NCBI GenBank assembly: GCA_964555065.1 | Contig: CAZKRB010000019.1 | Coordinates: 1 to 43,993 of the forward strand | Origin: Syntrophus sp964555065 | GTDB taxonomy: Bacteria; Desulfobacterota; Syntrophia; Syntrophales; Syntrophaceae | Direction: 5' to 3' | DNA length: 43,993 nucleotides | In this document: in pieces, positions 34,078-41,186 of the stretch | Layout: each line of letters starts with the position of its first letter | Numbering within the stretch: the stretch's first letter is position 1 | The notes under the pieces: model-generated | What the model was told of the DNA's origin: nothing | The model's database searches: none | Seen by the model: the letters and a program-made list of their open reading frames with translations, nothing else | Position numbers and translations under genes: made by a program

Positions 34078-35019
34078 CTATTTCCTGCCAGGAAAGAGAA
34101 ATGCCGTCTGTCTGAACTCGGCGCCCTTGATTTCCCCCGTTGGAATCCAGAGAACCCGGCTCCGGGCCGGATCCCAGAGCACAAATTCCCGTTCGTTTCT
34201 GTCCAGGAGAAAGAGCTCGGTAGTTTTTCCCTCCAGCAGTTCGCTGGACGTCGCCAGGGTCACGCGGGCAAACTTGGCCGGACGCATCAGAACCCCGTAA
34301 TTCATGGGGAGCAGGATCAGGTAGATCATGAAGACGATGACAAAGGGCATCAGCAGCAGGGTTCGCAGCCGCCAGGGCAGGGCCGCGGGAACGGCCGCCA
34401 AAAGCAGCAAGGCAACCTTCAGGAAGGCGAGCACCAAGCCGAAGAAGTAATTGTCGAGGCTCTCCTGGTTGCCCGCCAGAATCCAGTTCCTTAAAAGGGC
34501 CCGGTCCCCCGTCTCCGCGGATGGCAGCTCGTGCTGCCGGTACAGCAGGTCGGAAAGGGACAGGGGAGCGCTGAAGAGATTCAGATCGCTATCCAGGGCC
34601 AGGAATAAAAGGAGCAGAAGGCCCGAAAAGACCAGAACGCGCCACAGCCAGGGACGTTGGGCCTGAATCCGCGCCCATGAACGGGAAGCCTTCGCCCGAA
34701 GCTCCTCCATTCTCCACTTCGCCGGGGTGTATCGATAGGCCAGAAGCGCAATCACGATGAGCAGGCCGGCGAGAACGGCGAGCGCACCCAGGGAGATCAA
34801 CACTGGAAGGAAGATTCGCCCCACGAGATCGGCGAAGACGATGATGAACTTCGCCCCTTCCTGCATGTACTGTTCACTGCCGTAATTCAGGCTGACGCCC
34901 AGCAGGTTCAGGTGAGCGCGGGTCAGGAGGTAACCGAAGGCATAGAGAACGGCCCCCAGCCCCGCCAGCGAACCGGAAAGCCAGCCGATGAATTTGGCCA
35001 TCTCCTTAAACAGGTTCAT
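34078..35019 (-). CDS. Polytopic membrane protein of unknown function
   Basis: This 313-aa protein has about five predicted membrane helices: about 10-32, 60-95 (one or two), 130-150, 190-212 and 220-240. A soluble C-terminal part of about 65 residues (from MRPAKFARVTLA) contains EFVLWDPARSRVLWIPTGEI, which looks like a small beta-rich domain. I do not recognise a family. The ATG at 35019 has GGAGG 5 bases upstream and is preferred to the frame opening at 35049. It converges with nrfA and lies downstream of the FecR gene on the same strand, with about 325 bases between them, so it is probably a separate unit. Confidence 0.7.
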   Translation of the reverse strand: MNLFKEMAKFIGWLSGSLAGLGAVLYAFGYLLTRAHLNLLGVSLNYGSEQYMQEGAKFIIVFADLVGRIFLPVLISLGALAVLAGLLIVIALLAYRYTPAKWRMEELRAKASRSWARIQAQRPWLWRVLVFSGLLLLLFLALDSDLNLFSAPLSLSDLLYRQHELPSAETGDRALLRNWILAGNQESLDNYFFGLVLAFLKVALLLLAAVPAALPWRLRTLLLMPFVIVFMIYLILLPMNYGVLMRPAKFARVTLATSSELLEGKTTELFLLDRNEREFVLWDPARSRVLWIPTGEIKGAEFRQTAFLFPGRK

Positions 35020-35343
35020 CCCGCCCTCCTGTCGGCAGGGCCGACTCACGTGACCGCTCCGGGTGCAGTGAAGGATGACGATCTACGGCCCCTTTGCCGC
35101 CCTATTTCCATAAATTTCATGCCGAGACGGCAGCACCCTCAAACGATGAAAATTCGGCACTCGGAACAGATTCCATTAGGCACACATAACTCTCTGACTT
35201 TTATCTTTATGATACGCACATCCTATTTTCTGACGAACCCTCATGCTTAAAATAGGCGCAAAGAATAATGAAAAGAATCAATCCCTTGAATCTATTTTCA
35301 CATAAAGTTGGAAAGGGGCGCCGACACCCTTTCCCTTGAAAGC
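35020..35343. other. AT-rich spacer with an inverted repeat
   Basis: About 320 bases without a gene separate the FecR gene from the membrane protein gene. It is much more AT-rich than its surroundings. An 8-bp inverted repeat pairs CCTATTTT (35222-35229) with AAAATAGG (35249-35256) around a 19-base loop; it lies about 90 bases past the FecR stop. Whether it is a terminator or an operator cannot be told. Confidence 0.45.
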
Positions 35344-36201
35344 TTAACGCAGTGGGTCGGCAGGCCGCACCGGGGCGCCCTCCAGGATGCGGAGGTCCTT
35401 TGGCGGCGTCCTGATATCGAGCGGTTTCCGGGCGTCGGTTTTCGGGGGGCTGGTCACCGCGGGATCGGAGACGGGGGGAGAGGAAGTACCCGGGCTTGGA
35501 GTTCCCGGTCTACGGTCCCGCGCCGCCGGCTGCGACCTTGGGGGGGCGATCCGGGACGGCCTTCGGTCCCCGGGGCCAGGCGACAATCCGGGATCCCGCC
35601 GCGTCGGAAAGCGAAATTTCTCCCGCCATTGCACAACGGCCCGGAGGTCCTGCTCGGAGAGGGTGCGGACCCTTCCTTCCATGCCCTGCGGCGACAGGCG
35701 AACCTGCTGGGCCCGTGTCAGGAGACGCCGGGCGGGCCAGGAGAGGGTCGCGCTTCCCTGGAGAATTGTGAGCACGAAACTGCCGGGAGCAACCTGCAGG
35801 TTCGCCTCGCTGTTGAGGGCAAAACGGAGGGGGGGCGCCTCGACGCAGATGCCGCTGCCTTTGACGCTGATCTGGCCGCCAAAGACGCGGATCAGGATGC
35901 ACCTGGCCTGTTCCCAGTAACTGATGAGCGGATCGGTATTTTCGTCCAGTTGCAGGAATCCGCCCTGCCGAAAATCGACGATGGCGCTGCTTCCGGCGCC
36001 GGTGGCCACCTCGTCCCCGAAATAGACGGCCGTGCCGCCGGTGGCGGGCCTGCCGTTCACAAAAACATGGGGTCCTGAGGTGCGCAGTGTGCCGACAGGC
36101 CCACTTCCCGGCTGCGGCACGGTCGCGCATCCGGCCAGCAGCAGGATCAGAGCGAGGAAGAGGAAGCTTCCCCCATTGGCCGCCCGGTTTCCCGATTTCA
36201 T
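35344..36201 (-). CDS. FecR-domain lipoprotein
   Basis: This 285-aa lipoprotein has the lipobox LLAGC (Cys near residue 25 from the chosen start), followed by a FecR-like beta domain (about 40-190). Segments include GDEVATGAGSSAIVDFRQGG, ILIRVFGGQISVKG and VLTILQGSATLSW. The C-terminal third (about 205-285) is rich in Pro, Arg and Ser and probably disordered. FecR-type domains without a sigma factor partner are common in deltaproteobacteria as surface or periplasmic scaffold proteins. The frame is open from 36219, but the ATG at 36201 has GGAGGT 7 bases upstream. No TonB receptor or ECF sigma factor is adjacent, so an iron-signalling role is not supported. Confidence 0.82.
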   Translation of the reverse strand: MKSGNRAANGGSFLFLALILLLAGCATVPQPGSGPVGTLRTSGPHVFVNGRPATGGTAVYFGDEVATGAGSSAIVDFRQGGFLQLDENTDPLISYWEQARCILIRVFGGQISVKGSGICVEAPPLRFALNSEANLQVAPGSFVLTILQGSATLSWPARRLLTRAQQVRLSPQGMEGRVRTLSEQDLRAVVQWREKFRFPTRRDPGLSPGPGDRRPSRIAPPRSQPAARDRRPGTPSPGTSSPPVSDPAVTSPPKTDARKPLDIRTPPKDLRILEGAPVRPADPLR

Positions 36202-36471
36202 GATTTTCACCTCCGCCATTCCTGCTTAGGGAGTTTTCGCTCCGTTATCGCGATGCGGCAACGGCCGATTCCGCCGGGTCATGCCCTCCGGAAAACCTTC
36301 ACCCTCCCGGTCTGGTCCGCTTGAAAATCAATGTCGCCCTCTCTACAGTCCACAAAGATCTGCTGAAGCGATTATCCGGCCTGGGCCGCCTGAAAATCAG
36401 CGTTTCCACCCGGCTGCGGCAGCCTCATTCCAACGTGCGCAGCAGCATCTCCAAACTTCCCTTCTTGTTCT

Positions 36472-36822
36472 TCAATCCCACAGCTTTTCGCGGATGTTTT
36501 CCCGGTGAAACTCGATGACCCGTTGCGAGGCATTGAGGATAGCGGCGATTTCCTTCGATGTTTTTCCATCCCGCACCAGCGAGGCGATCTGAATCTCTTT
36601 TTTCGTCAGATTCAGATAACGGGTGGTCAGCTTGTGGACGAAAGGGGAGGGGCTTGCCTCCAGGCGGGTTTGGGCCATCCGGACGTATCCCTTCTGGAGA
36701 TCCGACAAGGGAGAGCTTTTCAGCTTATCCAGGTAGGGGAAAACCTGCTCCCTGATGTTGATCAGAAGCCTCTCCTTCAGCGTCTCCTGGTCCTTTTCCA
36801 TGGTATTGAGCAAAACCTTCAT
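36472..36822 (-). CDS. LuxR-type HTH protein, C-terminal half of a PAS/LuxR-type regulator
   Basis: This 116-residue frame has a helical linker (1-65) and a LuxR-type helix-turn-helix (about 70-116: LTKKEIQIASLVRDGKTSKE, then QRVIEFHRENIREKLWD). It matches the C-terminal part of the PAS-linker-LuxR regulators common in Syntrophus-like bacteria, whose linker typically reads like NTTMKVLLNTMEKDQ. The residues just before the ATG (NLRDVNTT) fit the same family and are in frame with the upstream fragment, separated only by a TAG at 36847-36849. The ATG has no good ribosome site, so independent translation is doubtful. Either this is a remnant of a broken gene or a short stand-alone DNA-binding protein. 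Confidence 0.65.
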   Translation of the reverse strand: MKVLLNTMEKDQETLKERLLINIREQVFPYLDKLKSSPLSDLQKGYVRMAQTRLEASPSPFVHKLTTRYLNLTKKEIQIASLVRDGKTSKEIAAILNASQRVIEFHRENIREKLWD

Positions 36823-36846
36823 CGTCGTATTGACATCCCTCAGATT

Positions 36847-37032
36847 CTATGCCTGGAGCAGTTCCTGATTCTGCATTTCCAGCTCGTTTTGATGAACCTG
36901 CAGTTCATGAACGATCCGCTTCAGATCCGCCTCGGCCATCGGAGCTGCCAGATCGGGACGGTGAATATCAAGTTGCCGTTCCGACTTTTTGCGCAGTTTT
37001 TCCCGCCGGGAATCTCTTTGCATCGTGCCCAT
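36847..37032 (-). pseudogene. N-terminal fragment of a PAS/LuxR-type regulator, ended by an in-frame TAG
   Basis: The 61 residues contain the stereotyped N-terminus of PAS-sensor proteins in this lineage: LRKKSERQL, then a short linker and VHELQVHQNELEMQNQELLQ. In intact relatives this is followed by one or more PAS domains. Here a TAG follows directly, and eight codons later in the same frame comes the linker of the LuxR half. The PAS domain is therefore absent and the remaining pieces are split by an amber codon. TAG ends intact genes elsewhere in the window (glnS, patatin), so readthrough as an amino acid is unlikely. AAGGCAGGCC precedes the ATG. Confidence 0.6.
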
Positions 37033-37423
37033 GGCCTGCCTTTCTCCAGGGGGGGTCCCTGAGACGGTTATTTTTATGTAGATTTTATCATAATCTTAAG
37101 AAATGTCTTAAGAAATTTCCGCAGGCGGTTCTAAAAAAGCTCCTGGATAAGTCGATGCAGGATTGACGAGTGAGCGGCATTCAAACTTTGAGCGATCTCC
37201 GGGATCGATCTCAGGTAAATCCTGAAGAAAGAATAAGGGGGCAGGGGGGACTTGGCGGCGAATCCCTCCTTTCTGCATAGCAGTTTTATGCTGGGATAGG
37301 TTCCGTAATCAACCCGTGTTGCATAACCTCGGGGGTGTGACATGATGGATGCAAATCTGCGGCAGGCATCTCGACATTCCAATTCAAACGCCTGCCCTGG
37401 CTCTCAACAGGGGGAGAACGGAA
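37033..37423. other. Spacer between the broken regulator and the small protein gene
   Basis: About 390 bases are without a supported gene. Near its right end GGCAGGC and GCCTGCC (about 37361-37400) could form a 7-bp stem upstream of the small protein's start. An open frame on the minus strand (37131-37382) has no ribosome site or recognisable family. Confidence 0.45.
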
Positions 37424-37624
37424 ATGGCTGCTGTGACGAAGGCAAGGGAACCAAAACCGATTCGATGGATGCGGCGGATGAGGTATTACGGGTTGAACAA
37501 TTCTCTTCTGAGCAACACGACCGTCTATCTGATGCCCTACGTGGAAAGCGGCAGTCAGTCGGCGGTCGAAGAAGCCGCGCTGTGCGCCGCGGTGGCCAAA
37601 TACTTCAATGACAACAACTCCTGA
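37424..37624 (+). CDS. Small basic protein of unknown function (66 aa)
   Basis: The frame begins at an ATG with GGGGAG 7 bases upstream and encodes 66 residues. The N-terminal half is basic (KAREPKPIRWMRRMRYYGLN), and the C-terminal half is neutral to acidic (VYLMPYVESGSQSAVEEAAL, ending KYFNDNNS). There is no signal peptide or membrane helix. I do not recognise a family. The good ribosome site and protein-like composition support it. A longer reading from 37349 is possible but less likely. It stands alone, convergent with the DUF1641 gene. A peptide precursor is conceivable, but no maturase is adjacent. Confidence 0.5.
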   Translation: MAAVTKAREPKPIRWMRRMRYYGLNNSLLSNTTVYLMPYVESGSQSAVEEAALCAAVAKYFNDNNS

Positions 37625-37729
37625 TTCCGGCTCCAATGCCTGGTCAGCGGCGGATTCGGGACGATGGAGGCGATGGGGCCATCGGCGGCAAGCGTTGCCG
37701 GATGCAGCCCAGTCACCGAACATCCCCGC

Positions 37730-38320
37730 CTAGCCCGGAGGCGCCTGCCCGGGAGTGCCGTCTCTTCCCAGCAGTCTGGCAAAATGGAGCAGGAACTTGA
37801 TTCCCTTCTGGATTTCCGGTTCTTTCAGAGCCTGCAGCAGCCCGATGATGCCAATGGTGCGGCGGTCCTCTCCGGCCTCGTGAGCGGCCTGTCGGGCGGC
37901 TTCCCCCGCTGCTTTGATTCCCTCCATCCCTCCGCAGGCGGCAGCCAGCTGGCTGCCGGTCACCAGGACATTATTGGCGTTTTCCGCCCAGCGGACAATG
38001 GTCTCTGTGCTGAGGGCGTTCCGGATGGCTCCAAGGAGGGCAATCGTCTCCATGACATTTCCGACCACCCCCGCCTTACAGTAGGCAATTTCATAGGGGA
38101 CAAGTTCCGCCAGAAACCCCGCGGATTCCTCCAGGGCCTTGATAAGCTTCTGCACCTCCGGATTACGCAGGGTCCGGAGAAGGGGAAAAAGCTCCCTCAG
38201 GCCGGCTGAGAGATGGGCGATCTGGTCCGAACTGAGGCTGTTCGTCAGTGCGCGGCCAAGATTGAGCAAGTCCTTCAGGGTTTTCATCTCCTCGGGAGTC
38301 AGTGCGGCATTTTCAGTCAA
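37730..38320 (-). CDS. DUF1641 family protein
   Basis: This 196-aa, largely helical protein contains the DUF1641 region (about 65-150), with ESAGFLAELVPYEIAYCKAG, then ETIALLGAIRNALSTETI and a Gly-rich segment. DUF1641 proteins are often encoded next to sulfide:quinone-reductase-like flavoproteins or formate dehydrogenases. That is so here: the flavoprotein stops 13 bases upstream, and the ribosome site AGGAGG for this gene directly follows that stop. The start codon is TTG at 38320, 7 bases after AGGAGG; no ATG fits. Molecular role is not established; an accessory subunit of the flavoprotein is the natural inference. Confidence 0.85.
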   Translation of the reverse strand: MTENAALTPEEMKTLKDLLNLGRALTNSLSSDQIAHLSAGLRELFPLLRTLRNPEVQKLIKALEESAGFLAELVPYEIAYCKAGVVGNVMETIALLGAIRNALSTETIVRWAENANNVLVTGSQLAAACGGMEGIKAAGEAARQAAHEAGEDRRTIGIIGLLQALKEPEIQKGIKFLLHFARLLGRDGTPGQAPPG

Positions 38321-38333
38321 TTTCCTTCCTCCT

Positions 38334-39485
38334 CTAAAATATTCCCCGGATGGCAGACCAGTACAATTCGTTGAAGCTCAGCTTGAACCAGTAGAGCAGC
38401 TTGGAGGGCGGAGGCGGGGTAGGGGGGGTGCGGTAGTCGAACTGGATGCAGGTGGCTTCCTCCAGGCCGGTCTCGATAAGGGAGACGAATTTTCCGTCAT
38501 AAACCCGGTTCGGACGCAGGCCGTTCAATTCCCGCAGAATGTTCCCGGCGACAATCTCGGACTGATAGCGGGCGGCGGAACCGGCCTTGGGCACGCCCTT
38601 GAGGTGGAGATTGGTGGCGTCGCCGATGGCATAAACGTTTTCCGCTCCGTTCATTTTAAGGGTGCTCGGGTCGACATCAATCCATCCCTGGGCATCGCCG
38701 AGTCCGGCATCAAGAATCACCCGGGGCGCCCGGTGAGTGGGAATGGAGATGAGCAGGTCATAGTCCAGTTCCCGGCCTTCCTGGGAAAAAACCTTTCTAA
38801 CCGCCGGCTCCACCCGGTCCACGGTGAACCCCGTCATGGCGGAAATCCCCTTTTTTTCCAGCAGCGGCCGGCAGAAATGGGCCACTTCCGGTTTCTGGTG
38901 CAGGATATCGAGGGGATAGGAATAGGCCAGTTCGACCTTTTCACTCAGGCCTTTCATCCGGAAATGGTCGGAAAGAAGGAAAAGGAACTCCAGGAAGGAA
39001 AACGGACACTTGTGGGGCATTTCCACCGTGCAGAGGATTTTTCCTCCAGAAAATGAACGCAGTTTATCCCGTAGCCGGGCTGCTCCCTCCAGGGTGTAAA
39101 AATCGTCTCCCCCTTCCTTTAATCCCGGGGTGATGTCCGGCCGGACTTCGGAGCCGGTGGCGATGAGGAGCAGGTCATAGGGATATTCCCGTCCGCTCTG
39201 CCCCAGGACTTTCCTGTTCCGGACATCGATGGCAGCCGCGGGATCGCACACCAGGTTGACCGCTGGATCGAGCAGTTCCATCTGCAGTCTGGTAAAAGAT
39301 CGGGGAGGCTTCAAATCAAGCGACAGGAAGAGAAAGCCGGCCTCATAGACGTGAGAGGGAGACGTCGAAAGGATGGTAATTTCCAGCAGTCCTTTGGACA
39401 GGGAATTCCTTGCCGATCTGGCTAGGTGATTGGCGGTCATGCATCCGCCGGGACCGGCGCCTACAATCAAGACTTTCCTACCCAA
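38334..39485 (-). CDS. SQR-like FAD/NAD(P)-dependent oxidoreductase
   Basis: This 383-aa flavoprotein is of the sulfide:quinone oxidoreductase/type II NADH dehydrogenase superfamily. The FAD motif VLIVGAGPGG is at the very start, the second nucleotide loop includes LLLIATGSEVRP, and NVYAIGDATNL is the terminal FAD motif. The segment EMPHKCPFSFLEFLFLL matches the SQR-like branch and keeps one of its cysteines, but I could not confirm the full SQR cysteine set. A C-terminal amphipathic stretch, KLLYWFKLSFNELYW, could attach it to the membrane. Start: an ATG at 39503 has no ribosome site, while AAGGAGGAGGA falls after it and perfectly positions the TTG at 39485, so TTG is preferred. It forms an operon with DUF1641. 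Confidence 0.85.
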   Translation of the reverse strand: MGRKVLIVGAGPGGCMTANHLARSARNSLSKGLLEITILSTSPSHVYEAGFLFLSLDLKPPRSFTRLQMELLDPAVNLVCDPAAAIDVRNRKVLGQSGREYPYDLLLIATGSEVRPDITPGLKEGGDDFYTLEGAARLRDKLRSFSGGKILCTVEMPHKCPFSFLEFLFLLSDHFRMKGLSEKVELAYSYPLDILHQKPEVAHFCRPLLEKKGISAMTGFTVDRVEPAVRKVFSQEGRELDYDLLISIPTHRAPRVILDAGLGDAQGWIDVDPSTLKMNGAENVYAIGDATNLHLKGVPKAGSAARYQSEIVAGNILRELNGLRPNRVYDGKFVSLIETGLEEATCIQFDYRTPPTPPPPSKLLYWFKLSFNELYWSAIRGIF

Positions 39486-39633
39486 GATTTCCTCCTCCTT
39501 CATGCACTGGATTCTCATTCTACAGGCAGCAAGGTGAAAAAACAAGACAGGAGAGGAATGGCAGCTGCGGACGGCCGGTAAAAATCCGGCCTTCTTTCCC
39601 CCCGTTTCTGCCGGGCCGTACGATACAAAATTC

Positions 39634-39662
39634 TTGTAAGATCCTGAATTGGCGGATATAGA
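39634..39662 (+). promoter_or_regulatory. Candidate promoter for the patatin gene
   Basis: TTGTAA (39634-39639) and TATAGA (39657-39662) are 17 bases apart and each matches 4 of 6 consensus bases. They lie about 120 bases before the patatin start, in the divergent spacer after the SQR-like gene. Confidence 0.35.
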
Positions 39663-39781
39663 GGGAATCGTCAACTCGCAAGATCAGCGAGCGTTCCGGG
39701 AGGACTTACCAGAGGGGCAGCGGGTAAATTTCTCTGTCCTGTCCCTCACGATGCCGCCTTCCGGACCTCAGGAGCAAGATC

Positions 39782-40660
39782 ATGAAACGAACTGTCCGCC
39801 ACTGTGCACTCCTCCTCTGTCTACTGCTGCTGGCAGCCTGCCTGCCAAAGGACGTCCCCCCTCCGCCGAGGCCGGCGAAGATCGCCGTCGTTCTCGGGGC
39901 CGGTGCTTCCCGGGGCTTTGCCCACGTGGGGGTCCTTAAGGTTCTTGAAGCCAACAAGATTCCCGTTTCCCTGATCGTCGGGACGAGTGCCGGGAGCTTT
40001 GTCGGTTCCCTCTATGCCTCGGGGATCAGCGCCTTCGAGCTGCAGCGGATAGCCCTGGCGCTGGAAAAGAACGATGTGGCCGACCTCACGATTCCCGACA
40101 ACGGCTTTATCCGCGGAGAAAAGCTGGAGAGCTACGTAAACCGTGCGGTCCGCCAGACGTCCATCGAAAGGCTGAGGATTCCCTTCCGTGCTGTCGCGAC
40201 AAACCTTCAGACCGGCTCCGAGATTGTTTTCGGAACGGGAAACACGGGCAAGGCAGTCCGGGCAAGCTGCTCCATCCCCGGCGTTTTTCAGCCGGTCTGG
40301 GTCGGCGGAAAGGCCTATGTGGACGGGGGCGTGGTGAGCCCGGTCCCGGTTTTGGCGGCTAAGCAGGCCGGCGCCGACGTCGTCATCGCCGTGGATATCT
40401 CCGCCGGGGTCAGCGGGTCAATACCACGGGGGACGATGGACACGATCCTCCAGTCCATTGACATCATGCATGCCAAAATGGCGGCGACTCAGATCGCCTA
40501 TGCCGATGTGGTCATCGCTCCCAGGGTGGCCCGGATCGGCTCGGGTGACTTCGAAAAGCGCCACGAGGCGATCCTTGAGGGGGAAAAAGCGGCCACCCTT
40601 GCCGTGCCCCGGATTCAGCAGGTGCTGGCAAAACTCCGCCAGGATGGAAGGCTTCGTTAG
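39782..40660 (+). CDS. Patatin-like phospholipase, lipoprotein (RssA-like)
   Basis: This 292-aa serine lipase of the patatin family has an N-terminal lipoprotein signal with lipobox LAAC (Cys20). The oxyanion loop is GAGASRGFAHVGVL (39-52), the nucleophile Ser69 lies in GTSAG (67-71), and the catalytic Asp181 lies in DGG (181-183). The Ser-Asp dyad is complete. It would hydrolyse phospholipid or other lipid esters from the periplasmic side of a membrane. CAGGAG lies 7 bases before the ATG. It is divergent from the SQR-like gene and probably monocistronic, with a long gap before glnS. Confidence 0.93.
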   Translation: MKRTVRHCALLLCLLLLAACLPKDVPPPPRPAKIAVVLGAGASRGFAHVGVLKVLEANKIPVSLIVGTSAGSFVGSLYASGISAFELQRIALALEKNDVADLTIPDNGFIRGEKLESYVNRAVRQTSIERLRIPFRAVATNLQTGSEIVFGTGNTGKAVRASCSIPGVFQPVWVGGKAYVDGGVVSPVPVLAAKQAGADVVIAVDISAGVSGSIPRGTMDTILQSIDIMHAKMAATQIAYADVVIAPRVARIGSGDFEKRHEAILEGEKAATLAVPRIQQVLAKLRQDGRLR

Positions 40661-41186
40661 CGACTCACGCTGCCTCGGCGACGCCTTGAAGTAGCGCAAC
40701 GTTGTCGAGCGGACTCAGAAGCGCGTCACGCTGGCCACAGGCTCAGCGATTGGTCGTAAAATAACTTTTCGACTCCTTTTATCAGGCAGATGGCTTGAAG
40801 TTACTGACGAGGAATGCAGCGGCGGCATGGAGCGGGGAAGGGGCGAAGGAGGCGGAAGCGGAAGGGTCATGAGCCCGGCGCCGGCCTCCATGAGGGCGCG
40901 TCGATGCCGGAAGGCGTGTATCTCAGCCGGATCCACCCAATCGGCCCTTGATATATTCCCCCGGATATAATAGATATCCAGCCGGCCTTCCCCGGTAGGA
41001 AAGGGGCCTTTCTCCTCTAGCGCGAAAAAAGAACCCATCGGGGTGAGTGATCCGATCATCCGCTTCCGAGCGATGGTGCGCAAAGCCTGCGCACGGATGT
41101 GCAACCGGAAGGATCTTGAAAAAAGCGGGGACCTTCGCCTGATGGCCCCGCCTACTGAACTCTAACAGGCTACAAGGAGTTGAATC
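40661..41186. other. Long spacer upstream of glnS
   Basis: About 525 bases hold no convincing gene. A 129-codon frame on the minus strand (40715-41104) has low-complexity Pro/Ser ends and no known family. A TATAAT at 40966-40971 has TTGATA only 12 bases before it, so it is not a normal sigma-70 pair. A hairpin of GCGGGG (41125-41130) and CCCCGC (41146-41151) sits 35 bases before the glnS start. It lacks T-box features. Confidence 0.45.

Noticed and set aside
36847..36849. TAG read as pyrrolysine in the PAS/LuxR gene
   Set aside because: TAG terminates several intact genes here (glnS, patatin, the SQR-like gene), so amber suppression is unlikely without pyl genes in evidence.
40715..41104. 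129-codon minus-strand frame between patatin and glnS
   Set aside because: No ribosome site or family; the C-terminal half is Pro/Ser/Leu low complexity. A decayed gene cannot be excluded.
41125..41151. T-box riboswitch ahead of glnS
   Set aside because: The hairpin lacks the conserved T-box antiterminator sequence and a terminator alternative.
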